Positions 25,387 through 32,953 of a stretch of 64,000 nucleotides of DNA are shown piece by piece (positions within the stretch are counted from its first letter, which is position 1; every line of letters starts with the position of its first letter). Both the position numbers and the translations under genes were made by a program. The stretch is from Amycolatopsis sp. WQ 127309 (GTDB lineage Bacteria > Actinomycetota > Actinomycetes > Mycobacteriales > Pseudonocardiaceae): NCBI RefSeq assembly GCF_023023025.1, contig NZ_CP095481.1, forward strand, positions 1,798,001 to 1,862,000, given 5' to 3'. The notes beneath the pieces were generated by a model that made no database searches, had not been told where the DNA came from, and worked only from the letters and a program-made list of their open reading frames with translations.

Positions 25387-26348
25387 GACAGCTCCGGGTT
25401 GTTCTCGGCGGGGAGGTTCAGCTTCGGGAGCATGTGCCGGATCTCGTCGCGGCGCGGCTCCAGCCACGGCGGCAGCTTGAGCGCGCGGCCCAGCTCCAGC
25501 AGCGGCTCGTCGATGGCGAACCCGGGCTCGTCGGTCGCGACTTCGAGGAGCGTGCCGCCCGGCTCGCGGAAGTAGATCGAGCGGAAGTACTGCCGGTCCA
25601 AAATGGACGTCACGGTGACGCCCTTGTCCACGAGCTCCTCGCGCCACGTCTTCTGCGTCGCCTCGTCGGGCGCGCGCCAGGCCACGTGGTGCACGGTGCC
25701 CGCGGCGACCAGCCCGCGCGGCGCGTCCGGCGTCACGAGGACGTCGACCAGCGCGCCCGGCCCGCCGTCGCCGGCGGCGAACCGCAGGCGGTTGCCGTCC
25801 TGGCCGGTGAAACCGAGGCCGAGGCCGTCGGTGAGCATGCCCGCGGTGGCGTCCTCCTTGGTGACCGACAGCGTCACGGAGTGCAGGCCGCGGACAGCGT
25901 GCTCGGCGGGCACCAGCTCGGTGTCCCACGGGTCGCGCGGGTCGCCCTGCGGGTGCGCGACGAGCGCGAGCTGCAGGCCGTCCGGGTCGCGGAAGGTCAG
26001 CGTGTCCTCGTCGTCGGCGTTGCGCACCTCGCCGGTCTCGATCTGCTGCGCGTTCAGGTGCTGCTTCCACCAGCCGATGGACGCCTCGGGCACGGAGAAC
26101 GACGTGGTCGTCGCCTGGCCGGTGCCGTGGCGGCCGCTCGGTGCGTCGGGCCACGGGAAGAACGTCATCAGCGAGCCCGGCTTGCCCGAGCTGTCGCCGT
26201 AGTAGAGGTGGTAGGTGCCCGGATCGTCGAAGTTCACGGTGGTCTTCACCAGCCGCAGTCCGAGGGTCCGGAGGTAGAAGTCGGCGTTGCGCTGCGGGTC
26301 GCCGCCGATGGCGGTGACGTGGTGCAGGCCGGACGTCTTGATCGACAT
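25383..26348 (-). CDS. VOC-family ring-cleaving dioxygenase (MhqO-like)
   Basis: This 321-residue protein consists of two tandem vicinal-oxygen-chelate modules. Metal-ligand candidates are His in GLHHVTAIGGDP, HSVTLSV and TVHHVAWRA, and Glu in GGTLLEVATD. It opens with the typical NADFYLRTLGLRLVKKT-like segment (here RLVKTTVNFDDPGTYHLYYG). This is the glyoxalase/extradiol-type family that includes hydroquinone-specific MhqO. The ATG at 26348 follows GAGGAGG. A MarR gene is divergent, and a motif shared with 47287-47309 lies in between. Confidence 0.85.
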   Translation of the reverse strand: MSIKTSGLHHVTAIGGDPQRNADFYLRTLGLRLVKTTVNFDDPGTYHLYYGDSSGKPGSLMTFFPWPDAPSGRHGTGQATTTSFSVPEASIGWWKQHLNAQQIETGEVRNADDEDTLTFRDPDGLQLALVAHPQGDPRDPWDTELVPAEHAVRGLHSVTLSVTKEDATAGMLTDGLGLGFTGQDGNRLRFAAGDGGPGALVDVLVTPDAPRGLVAAGTVHHVAWRAPDEATQKTWREELVDKGVTVTSILDRQYFRSIYFREPGGTLLEVATDEPGFAIDEPLLELGRALKLPPWLEPRRDEIRHMLPKLNLPAENNPELS

Positions 26349-26379
26349 GGAGTGCCTCCTCTGGCCAAGGTAACCGGAG

Positions 26380-26402
26380 AACCTCTCGCGCGCAAGATAT
26401 AT
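26380..26402. promoter_or_regulatory. Putative MarR operator shared with 47287-47309
   Basis: This 23-bp stretch in the divergent dioxygenase/MarR gap is identical at 19 of 23 positions, without gaps, to 47287-47309. It contains the imperfect palindrome TCTCGCGCGCAAGA (26384-26397). It lies close to the dioxygenase start and upstream of the MarR -10, where a repressor could block both. Confidence 0.45.
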
Positions 26403-26432
26403 TCCGGGCAGACTCTCCGCTAGGCTGTTCGC

Positions 26433-26888
26433 GTGACACCCGATCCGAAGACCGACGACGACGAGATCGTCACCTGGTGGGGCCTGGTCATCGAGGGCTA
26501 CCTGGCCACCCAGGACAAGCTGATGGGCGAGATCGCGGAGCGCTTCGGCCTCGCGCCCGCGTCGTTCGACATCCTGATGCGGCTGGTCCGCTCGCCCGAG
26601 CACCGGATGCCGATGACCCGCCTCGCGACCGAGGCCGCGCTGTCCAGCGGCGGCTTCACGAAGGTCGCGGACCGCCTGGTGGCGGCCGACCTGATCTGCC
26701 GCGTCCCGAGCCCGGACGACCGCCGCGTCACGTTCGCGTCGCTGACCGACCACGGCCTGGAGGTGGCGAACAAGGCCCGGGCGGCGGCCGCGAACATCCT
26801 GCGCCGCATCGTCCTGACCCCGCTGGGCGACGACGCGGCCGGCCTCGCCGAGGCGATGCGGACCCTGCGGACGTTCAACGGCGGGTGA
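26433..26888 (+). CDS. MarR-family transcriptional regulator
   Basis: The 151-residue protein has a central winged helix with FGLAPASFDILMRLVRSPEH, the recognition region MTRLATEAALSSGGFTKVAD and the wing VPSPDDRRVTFASLT, flanked by dimerisation helices. It is divergent from the dioxygenase-esterase pair and is likely its aromatic- or quinone-responsive repressor. TAGGCT at 26421-26426 lies 6 nt before the GTG, so the transcript is probably leaderless. Confidence 0.85.
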   Translation: MTPDPKTDDDEIVTWWGLVIEGYLATQDKLMGEIAERFGLAPASFDILMRLVRSPEHRMPMTRLATEAALSSGGFTKVADRLVAADLICRVPSPDDRRVTFASLTDHGLEVANKARAAAANILRRIVLTPLGDDAAGLAEAMRTLRTFNGG

Positions 26889-26894
26889 GCCGGT

Positions 26895-27716
26895 TCAGGA
26901 AGCGGCCGGTGCCGTCCACATCGCCAGCAGCTCCAGCGCCGACGCCGCCGGGCTCGCCGGTTCCGGGCTGAACGCCACCAGCCGCTGCCCGGTCTCCCCG
27001 GGCAGGTCGAAGTGCTCGAACCGCAGGGTCAGCTCGCCGACGACGGGGTGCCGGAAGCGCTTGTTCCCGTGCGCGCGCTGCCGGACGTCCCGCCCGGCCC
27101 ACCACGTCCGGAACGGCTCGCTCTTCATCATCAGCTCGCCGAGCAACGTCGCGAGCGCTTCGTCGTCGTAGTGCCGGCTGGTCGCCAGGCGCAGCGCCCC
27201 GACGGTCGCGCGCGCGACCTCCGGCCAGTCGGCGAACCGCTCTTCGCCGGCCGCGTCGAGGAAAGCGAAGCGGGCGAGGTTGCGCTCGCGCGGCGTCACC
27301 GCGGCGAAGTCGAAGAACAGCTGGGCGGCCAGCGGGTTCCAGGCCAGGACGTCCATCCGGTGGTTGATGACCAGCGCCGGCACCCGGTCCATCATGCCGA
27401 GCAGCTGCGTCAGCTCGGCACGGACGCGCTCGGGCCGCGGCCGGCCCGAAGGCCGCGGGCGAGCGAGGCCGTCGAGGTAACGGCGCTCGTCGACGTCGAG
27501 GCGCAGCGCGCGGCCGATCGCGCCGAGCACGGCTTCCGACGGCCGGGACGCGCGCCCCTGCTCGAGCCGGACGTAGTACTCGACGCTGATCCCGGCGAGC
27601 GCGGCGACCTCCTCCCGCCGCAGCCCGGCGACGCGACGGCGGGCGTCGGCCCGGCCGGGAGCGATCCGGGCCCGGCGCGACTTGAGGAACCGGCCCAGCT
27701 CGTTGTGCTCGCTCAT
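26895..27716 (-). CDS. XRE-family regulator with MmyB-like ligand domain
   Basis: In this 273-residue protein, an N-terminal Cro/C1 helix-turn-helix (about 1-75) contains RRVAGLRREEVAALAGISVEYYVRLEQG in pieces typical of the family. A PAS-like MmyB domain follows, with ALVINHRMDVLAWNPLA and WWAGRDVRQRAHG. Such regulators usually control a neighbouring oxidoreductase or hydrolase in response to a small ligand. Here the divergent dienelactone-hydrolase gene is the obvious candidate. An in-frame GTG 18 nt upstream is possible; the ATG at 27716 fits the family. Confidence 0.85.
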   Translation of the reverse strand: MSEHNELGRFLKSRRARIAPGRADARRRVAGLRREEVAALAGISVEYYVRLEQGRASRPSEAVLGAIGRALRLDVDERRYLDGLARPRPSGRPRPERVRAELTQLLGMMDRVPALVINHRMDVLAWNPLAAQLFFDFAAVTPRERNLARFAFLDAAGEERFADWPEVARATVGALRLATSRHYDDEALATLLGELMMKSEPFRTWWAGRDVRQRAHGNKRFRHPVVGELTLRFEHFDLPGETGQRLVAFSPEPASPAASALELLAMWTAPAAS

Positions 27717-27845
27717 CAAGCCAGTGTGCGACACCCGCGTGGTTCGAGCGTGGTCCTGCCAGTACCAGTAACGGCCGTCCGGGGGTCACGCCGGGAGCTG
27801 GCTGCCCGGGTGGCGCGCCCCGAAACTGGCGCTCTGCGAAAGGAC

Positions 27846-28457
27846 ATGTGTCACAGCACGGACAGCCGTCCACCCGCGTTGCCGAACCCCGGCGAGATCG
27901 CCCGGAGCGGCGCGCTCGAACTCACCTCCGCGGACGGCACGGTGTTCTCGGCCCTGGAAGCGATCCCGGCCGAACCCGACGGCGTCCGGATCGTCATCCT
28001 GCCGGACATCCGCGACACGCACCCCTACTACCAAGCGCCGTCGGTCCGGCCGGACGACGTCGCCACCGACGTCGAGGCGGCGGCCGCGCACCTGGGCGAA
28101 GGACCGCTGTTCACGGTCGGCTTCTGCTTCGGCGGCGGCCAGTCCTGGCGCCTGGCCGCGAGCGACCTCGGCGTCCGCGGCGTGATCGGCTTCTACGGCC
28201 TGCCGCAGCCGGCCACCGAAGTCGTCGACGACATTTCGGCGCCGCTCCTGCTGCTGCTCGCCGGCGCCGACGTCGCGACGTCACCGGCGGAGTTCGACAC
28301 GTTCACGGCCCGCCTCGACCAGGCGGGCAAGCCGTACGAGAGGCAGGTGTACGAGGGCGCCCCGCACTCGTTCTTCGACGCGGCCTACGAGGAGTGGCAG
28401 GACGCGTGCGACGACGCCTGGAGCCGGACACTCGCGTTCATCGGGAAGCACCGTTGA
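27846..28457 (+). CDS. Dienelactone hydrolase family protein, internally short
   Basis: The alpha/beta-hydrolase has a Cys nucleophile (VGFCFGGGQ, Cys94), Asp142 and His174 (GAPHSFFD), the dienelactone-hydrolase triad. At 203 residues it is shorter than the usual 230-250. The segment after ILPDIRDTHPYY jumps straight to SVRPDDVATDVEAAAAHL, so the usual stretch of about 40 residues (helix plus AIDYFGRT-like strand) appears to be missing in frame. The active site is intact but the fold may be compromised. GAAAGGAC precedes the ATG. It is divergent from the XRE regulator. Confidence 0.75.
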   Translation: MCHSTDSRPPALPNPGEIARSGALELTSADGTVFSALEAIPAEPDGVRIVILPDIRDTHPYYQAPSVRPDDVATDVEAAAAHLGEGPLFTVGFCFGGGQSWRLAASDLGVRGVIGFYGLPQPATEVVDDISAPLLLLLAGADVATSPAEFDTFTARLDQAGKPYERQVYEGAPHSFFDAAYEEWQDACDDAWSRTLAFIGKHR

Positions 28458-28584
28458 AAAACCGGTGCTGGCCAGGGCTCTCGAGCAGGCGCACGATGGG
28501 GTGAGCGACGTCTGGGGGCCATGGGGACGCCGGTGCGGCCCACGCCAGGGCCGAAGTGGCCGCACCGGCGCTCCCCGTGGTCAA
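28458..28584. other. Short gap with terminator before the inserted segment
   Basis: No gene was seen. It holds the strong hairpin at 28523-28576 that ends the dienelactone-hydrolase transcript, followed by the left 19-bp repeat of the insert. The remaining gene-free part, 28604-28821, belongs to the insert. Confidence 0.5.
28523..28576 (+). terminator. Extended terminator hairpin
   Basis: A perfect 13-bp stem (28528-28540 with 28558-28570) and 17-nt loop is extended outward by GGGG/CCCC (28523-28526 with 28573-28576) past one mismatch and a G-T pair. It lies about 65 bp after the hydrolase stop. Confidence 0.6.
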
Positions 28585-28603
28585 GCGAGCGACGGCATCA
28601 GCT
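28585..28603 (+). repeat. Left copy of 19-bp direct repeat (attL-like)
   Basis: The copy starts GCGAGCGACGGCATCAG and ends CT. It is identical over 19 bp to 29126-29144, and similarity stops abruptly on both sides. Confidence 0.85.
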
Positions 28604-28821
28604 ATCCAAAATAGTGACAAGCATCATATGGCTCCGCACTGCGCAGGCCAGAAATCCATCTTCTCGACCTGCGGAAACACGCCCGTCCGACAAAGTCTGA
28701 GCGATGACCTCAGCACCGGGAATGCTTTCAATCAGCTGTCGACAGGACGCCTTTTTTTCGCACGACCGTGCCACTTTTGGAGAAGCTGGCGCTGCTGAAT
28801 GAGACTGCCTAAAATCGCCTC

Positions 28822-29049
28822 ATGATCACGAAAAGAGAGACTCCCGAGATCACTGTCGACTGGGACGCGAGTGTCGATCTCGTATGGGCGCAGTGTTCGT
28901 GTGCCGAGTGGGTCAGTGCCCGAGTTTCATCGGAAGACGAACTAAGGCCTCTGATGGGCGAGCACGCTGTGGCGTCGCACAGCGAAACAGGGGTCAGCCT
29001 GAACTACGGCCCCTTTGAACGTTTCCACCGGGGCGCCTCTTGGATGTAG
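28822..29049 (+). CDS. Small uncharacterised protein within the insert
   Basis: The 75-residue acidic protein is not recognised. It contains CSCAEWV near residue 25, two cysteines that might bind metal or form a disulfide, and a Gly/Arg/Trp end. There is no membrane segment. TAAAAT at 28810-28815 is exactly 6 nt before the ATG, which suggests a leaderless transcript. Base composition is less GC-rich than neighbouring genes, consistent with transfer. It is the only credible gene of the repeat-flanked insert. Confidence 0.5.
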   Translation: MITKRETPEITVDWDASVDLVWAQCSCAEWVSARVSSEDELRPLMGEHAVASHSETGVSLNYGPFERFHRGASWM

Positions 29050-29121
29050 CAAGTGGACTCACCTAGCAGCGAAATACCCCGGTCAGTAGATTGATCTACT
29101 CAAACACAAGCCACGGACGAA

Positions 29122-29976
29122 CTACGCGAGCGACGGCATCAGCTTGATCGCGTTGCCCGACAACACCCCGGTCAGCACGTCCTCGGGCCACCCCAGCCCG
29201 GCCAGCGACCGGACGTTCTTCGCCACCGACGGCACCCCCGGCCAGTCCGTGCCGAACACGAACTTCCCGGCCAGCCGGGCCAGGTCGAAGCGCTGGTAGT
29301 ACTCCGGCAGCTTCTTCGGCGGCAGGCCCGCGAGGTCGAGCCAGACGTTGTCGCGGGCCAGCGCGAGGAACGCCGCGACGTCGTACCACCAGCCGCGGCC
29401 GCCGTGGGCGAACACGAACTGCAGGGCCGGAAAGTCCTCGACCACATCGGACAGCAGCTCGGGATTGCCGAAACTGGTGCGGGAACCGGGAAAGCTCGAC
29501 GTTCCCGAGTGGAGGATCACCGGCACGCCGCGCTCGAGGCACAGCTGGTAGACCGGGTACAGCTCCTTGTCCGCCGGCGAGAACGCGCCGTGCACCGGGT
29601 GGAGCTTCAGCGCCACCGCCCCCAGGTCCAGCTGCCGCGCGACCTCGGCCGCGGCCGGGTGGTGCAGGTACGGGTTGACGTTGGCCACGAGCCGGAACCG
29701 CGAAGGGTTGTGCTCCACCAGCGGCAGGTTGTCCTCGATCGCCTGGATCCCGGTGGCCCGCGGGCTGTACTCGCAGAACAGCAGGACCCGGTCGACACCT
29801 TCTTGCGCCATCAGGTCGTCCATCGCCGCCGGGATCACCGAGCCGTCGTCGGCGTACACCGAACGCCACGGGTGCGCCCCGGCGAAGTCGTGCGCCCACT
29901 GCAGCCACGCGGGTTTGAGCGTCGGCAGGCGCGGGGTGTGCACGTGCGCGTCGACCACGAAGTGCCCGTCGATCAC
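29122..29976 (-). CDS. Amidohydrolase (metal-dependent TIM-barrel), box-cluster associated
   Basis: The 284-residue amidohydrolase_2/ACMSD-like protein has metal-ligand candidates DAHVHTP near the N-terminus, KLHPVHG, VILHSGTS, FVFAHGGRG, and the late Asp in FGTDWPGVPS. The GTG at 29976 overlaps the ligase stop as GTGA, so it is translationally coupled to the benzoate-CoA ligase. A hydrolytic or decarboxylating step in benzoate breakdown is plausible; box clusters need a lactone or aldehyde-handling enzyme. The exact reaction is unknown. Its extreme 3' end is the att-like sequence. Confidence 0.75.
   Translation of the reverse strand: MIDGHFVVDAHVHTPRLPTLKPAWLQWAHDFAGAHPWRSVYADDGSVIPAAMDDLMAQEGVDRVLLFCEYSPRATGIQAIEDNLPLVEHNPSRFRLVANVNPYLHHPAAAEVARQLDLGAVALKLHPVHGAFSPADKELYPVYQLCLERGVPVILHSGTSSFPGSRTSFGNPELLSDVVEDFPALQFVFAHGGRGWWYDVAAFLALARDNVWLDLAGLPPKKLPEYYQRFDLARLAGKFVFGTDWPGVPSVAKNVRSLAGLGWPEDVLTGVLSGNAIKLMPSLA
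29126..29144 (+). repeat. Right copy of 19-bp direct repeat, within the amidohydrolase 3' end
   Basis: On the minus strand it encodes the C-terminal KLMPSLA region of the amidohydrolase. It is identical to 28585-28603. Confidence 0.85.
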
Positions 29977-31517
29977 GGGCTGGGCACCACCAGCAGCGCG
30001 TCGCGGACCTGCTCGCGGATCACGTTGCGGCGGATCTTCCCGGTCGCCGTCTTCGGCAGCTCGGCCAGTTCGACCACCCCTCGGGGACGCTTGAACGCCG
30101 CGAGCCCTTCGCGGCAGAACTCGATCAGCTCTTCCGCGTCCACCGTAACCCCGGGAGCCGCCACCACGCACGCCACGGGCTTGTCGAGGCCGTCGGCGTC
30201 CGGCGCGGCGACGACCGCGACCTCGGCCACCGCCGGGTGCAACCGCAGCCGTTCCTCCACTTCGGACGGTGACACCCAGATCCCGCCCGCCTTCAGCATG
30301 TCCCCGAAGCGGCCGAGACAGCTGTACGTGCCGTCTTCGTTGCGCACGTAGCTGTCGCCGGTGCGCAGCCAGTCGCCCTGGAACACGAGCTTCGTCGCGT
30401 CGTAACGCGCCCAGTACCCGGTCGCCGTCGACGGCCCCGACACGAACAGCTCGCCGGGCTTGCCGACGGCGTCGATCACCGCGCCCGCCTCGTCGCGGAT
30501 CTGGACGGCGTATCCCGGCACGGGGACGCCGGTGCTGCCGGGGCGCACCGAGCCCGGCAGGTTCGACAGGAAGATGTGCAGCGCCTCGGTCGACCCGATG
30601 CCGTCGAGGACCTCCAGGCCGAAGCGCGCGCGAAACCGTTCGAACAGCGACGCGGGCAGCGGCTCACCTGCCGAAACGGCGTACCGCACCGAGGCGAACG
30701 AGTCGTCCGGGACGTCACTGGCGAGCAACGCCGCGTAGAACGTCGGAACGGCGAAGAACAACGTCGGCCGCTCTTCACGAGCGCGTCGCGCGAACAACGC
30801 CGGTGTCGGGCGCGATGGCTCCAGCAGCGTCGTCCCGCCCGCGGCGAGCGGGAAGAAGCACGAGTTTCCCAGCCCGTAGGCGAAAAACAGCTTCGGCACG
30901 GACAGGACCCGGTCGGTCGCGACGGTTCCCAGCACTTCGCGGCCGTAGGTTTCGCAGACCGCCCGGATGCTCGCGTGTCGGTGCATCGCGCCCTTCGGCT
31001 GCCCCGTCGTCCCCGACGTGTACAGCCACAACGCGGGCGAGTCCGCCCACGTCCGTCCACTTCGGAACTCGCCGCCCAGCTCGGACCACTTGTGCGTCCG
31101 GACGCCGAACCCGGTCGCCTCGGCGCGGTCGAGCAGGACGTCGGTGACCTCGGGCGCGAGGCCGAGCGCGGTCACGGCCTGCTCGGCGAACTCACCCGAG
31201 ACGCACAGCAGCCGCGCCCGCGAGTCGGCGAGCACCTTGCCCAGCTCCAGGCCGGTGACCATGGTCGACACCGGCACCGCGACGGCGCCCGCGAGCATCG
31301 CGCCGAGGATGCCGGTGAGCAGCTCGACGTCGTCGACCATGCAGAACATGACCCGCTCTTCGGGACGCACCCCCAGCCCGGTGAGCCCGGCGGCGACCCG
31401 GCGGGACTCCGCCGCCAGCTCGGCGTAGGTCAGCGAACGGCGCGGCGAGACGACCGCGATCGCGTCCGGCCGCCCGGCCGAGAGCAGGTACTCGGCCGCG
31501 TTGAACCCTGTCGCCAC
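29973..31517 (-). CDS. Benzoate-CoA ligase family protein
   Basis: The 514-residue adenylate-forming enzyme has ATP-loop ALWLYTSGTTGQPKGAMH (about 170-187), the aryl-CoA-ligase-like VPKLFFAYGLGNSCFFPL, the adenine region IGSTEALHIFLSN, and the C-terminal GRFGDMLKAGGIWVSP and LPKTATGKIRR with the catalytic lysine. It would activate benzoate to benzoyl-CoA, the substrate of BoxA/BoxB. It lies 9 bp after boxB and is coupled to the amidohydrolase. 2-aminobenzoate or another aryl acid is an alternative substrate. Confidence 0.88.
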   Translation of the reverse strand: MATGFNAAEYLLSAGRPDAIAVVSPRRSLTYAELAAESRRVAAGLTGLGVRPEERVMFCMVDDVELLTGILGAMLAGAVAVPVSTMVTGLELGKVLADSRARLLCVSGEFAEQAVTALGLAPEVTDVLLDRAEATGFGVRTHKWSELGGEFRSGRTWADSPALWLYTSGTTGQPKGAMHRHASIRAVCETYGREVLGTVATDRVLSVPKLFFAYGLGNSCFFPLAAGGTTLLEPSRPTPALFARRAREERPTLFFAVPTFYAALLASDVPDDSFASVRYAVSAGEPLPASLFERFRARFGLEVLDGIGSTEALHIFLSNLPGSVRPGSTGVPVPGYAVQIRDEAGAVIDAVGKPGELFVSGPSTATGYWARYDATKLVFQGDWLRTGDSYVRNEDGTYSCLGRFGDMLKAGGIWVSPSEVEERLRLHPAVAEVAVVAAPDADGLDKPVACVVAAPGVTVDAEELIEFCREGLAAFKRPRGVVELAELPKTATGKIRRNVIREQVRDALLVVPSP

Positions 31518-31526
31518 CCAGGCCTC

Positions 31527-32948
31527 CTACGTGAGGTACACGTACTCGTAGTCGAACGGCTTGCCGTTGATGCCCTGCCGCGGCGGCGCCACCCAGCTCG
31601 CGATCTTCCCCCGCTCGTACACCGGGTGCATGAGCGAGCGGACGAACGCGAGGTCCTCGGTCGTGGGCAGCCACTTGTCCTTGCCGGCCAGCCACGTCGT
31701 CTCGTCGACGATCGTCCCGTCGGGAGTGACGTGGTGGCCGGAGTTTATGCCCACATCCCGGTTGAAACCAGGGTGTGGCAACCGGAACGTGAAGTCGATC
31801 CCGGCCTCGCTGAGGATCTTGTTCCAGCGCTTCACGCCGGTCTGGCAGTCGGCGGTGTACTCGCCGCGCAGGTCGAGGTTCAGCAGCAGGATCGCCTGCA
31901 GCTCCTCGGACGTCCAGGTGCCGTCGCCGGCCGGTTTGTCCAGCGTGCGGGCGTCCTCGGTGAGCTTGTGGTCGTCCTTGCGGCGGGTCTCCTGCCAGCG
32001 GCCCTTGAGCCCGGCGGTGTAGTAGTTCGCCGCGTTCGTCGACGTCTCGCTGCCGAACAGGTCGAGCGAGACGGTGTAGTGGAAGTTGATGTAGCGCTGG
32101 ATCAGCTCCAGCGGGATGCCGCCGTGCGGGCCGATGTCGCGCGTGTCGTGCTCGCGGATCAGCTCGGCGCTGCGCATCACCACGCGGTCGACGCCGGTGG
32201 TGCCGACGAACATGTGGTGCGCTTCCTCCTTCAGCATGAACTCGCAGGTGCGCGAGAGCGGGTCGAAGGAGGACTCCTTGAGCGTGCCGAGCTGGTACTT
32301 CCCGTCGCGGTCGGTGAAGTAGGTGAACATGTAGAACGCCAGCCAGTCGGCGGTTTCCTCGTTGAACGCGCCGAGGATGCGGGGCGCGTCCGGGCTGCCG
32401 GAGTTGCGCAGCAGCAGCCCTTCGGCCTCGTCCCGGCCTTCGCGGCCGAAGTAGGCGTGCAACAGGTAAACCATCGCCCACAGGTGACGACCCTCTTCGA
32501 CGTTGACCTGGAACAGGTTCCGCAGGTCGTAGAGGCTCGGCGCGGTGAGGCCGAGGAGCTTCTGCTGCTCGACGGACGCCGGTTCGGTGTCGCCCTGGAT
32601 GACGATCAGCCGTTGCAGGTCGGCGCGGTATTCGCCGGGCACCTGCTGCCACACGGGCTCGCCCTTGTGCTCGCCGAAGGAGATCCGCCGGTCGGGGTCG
32701 CGCTCGGCGAGGAAGATGCCCCAGCGGTAGTCCGGCACGTTGACGTGGTCGAAGTGCGCCCAGCCCTCGCGGCCCACGCTGATCGCGGTCCGCAGGTAGA
32801 CGCCCTGGGTTTCGAGCGTCGGGCCCATCTCGCCCCACCAGTGCATGAACTTCGGCTGCCAGCCCTCCAGCGCGCGCTGCAGCCGGCGGTCGTCGGCGAG
32901 GCTGACGTTGTTGGGGATCTTGGCGTCGTAGTCGATTTTCTCGGGCAT
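31527..32948 (-). CDS. boxB: Benzoyl-CoA 2,3-epoxidase, oxygenase subunit
   Basis: BoxB is the diiron oxygenase that, with reductase BoxA, epoxidises benzoyl-CoA. The 473-residue protein contains EEGRHLWAMVYLL and FMLKEEAHHMFVG, whose EExxH-like Glu and His residues supply diiron ligands. It also has long BoxB-specific segments such as KFMHWWGEMGP near the start and YTADCQTGVKRWNKILSEAG near the end. The ATG at 32948 is 5 bp after the boxC stop. Length and both ends agree with BoxB. Confidence 0.95.
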   Translation of the reverse strand: MPEKIDYDAKIPNNVSLADDRRLQRALEGWQPKFMHWWGEMGPTLETQGVYLRTAISVGREGWAHFDHVNVPDYRWGIFLAERDPDRRISFGEHKGEPVWQQVPGEYRADLQRLIVIQGDTEPASVEQQKLLGLTAPSLYDLRNLFQVNVEEGRHLWAMVYLLHAYFGREGRDEAEGLLLRNSGSPDAPRILGAFNEETADWLAFYMFTYFTDRDGKYQLGTLKESSFDPLSRTCEFMLKEEAHHMFVGTTGVDRVVMRSAELIREHDTRDIGPHGGIPLELIQRYINFHYTVSLDLFGSETSTNAANYYTAGLKGRWQETRRKDDHKLTEDARTLDKPAGDGTWTSEELQAILLLNLDLRGEYTADCQTGVKRWNKILSEAGIDFTFRLPHPGFNRDVGINSGHHVTPDGTIVDETTWLAGKDKWLPTTEDLAFVRSLMHPVYERGKIASWVAPPRQGINGKPFDYEYVYLT

Positions 32949-32953
32949 GGGCG

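Larger units (their letters stand above)
28585..29144. mobile_element. Small AT-richer insert flanked by 19-bp direct repeats (att-like)
   Basis: The repeat at 28585-28603 is identical to 29126-29144. The right copy is the last 19 coding bases region of the amidohydrolase gene; the left copy is a free-standing duplicate. Between them the DNA is visibly less GC-rich and holds one 75-codon gene and no integrase. Duplication of a gene's 3' end is what site-specific integration of an actinobacterial element produces. This may be a remnant, a satellite, or a scar whose integrase was lost. Confidence 0.6.

Noticed and set aside
28604..29125. Insertion sequence
   Set aside because: There is no transposase, no terminal inverted repeats, and the flanking repeat is 19 bp and matches a gene end, which fits site-specific integration better than an IS target duplication.
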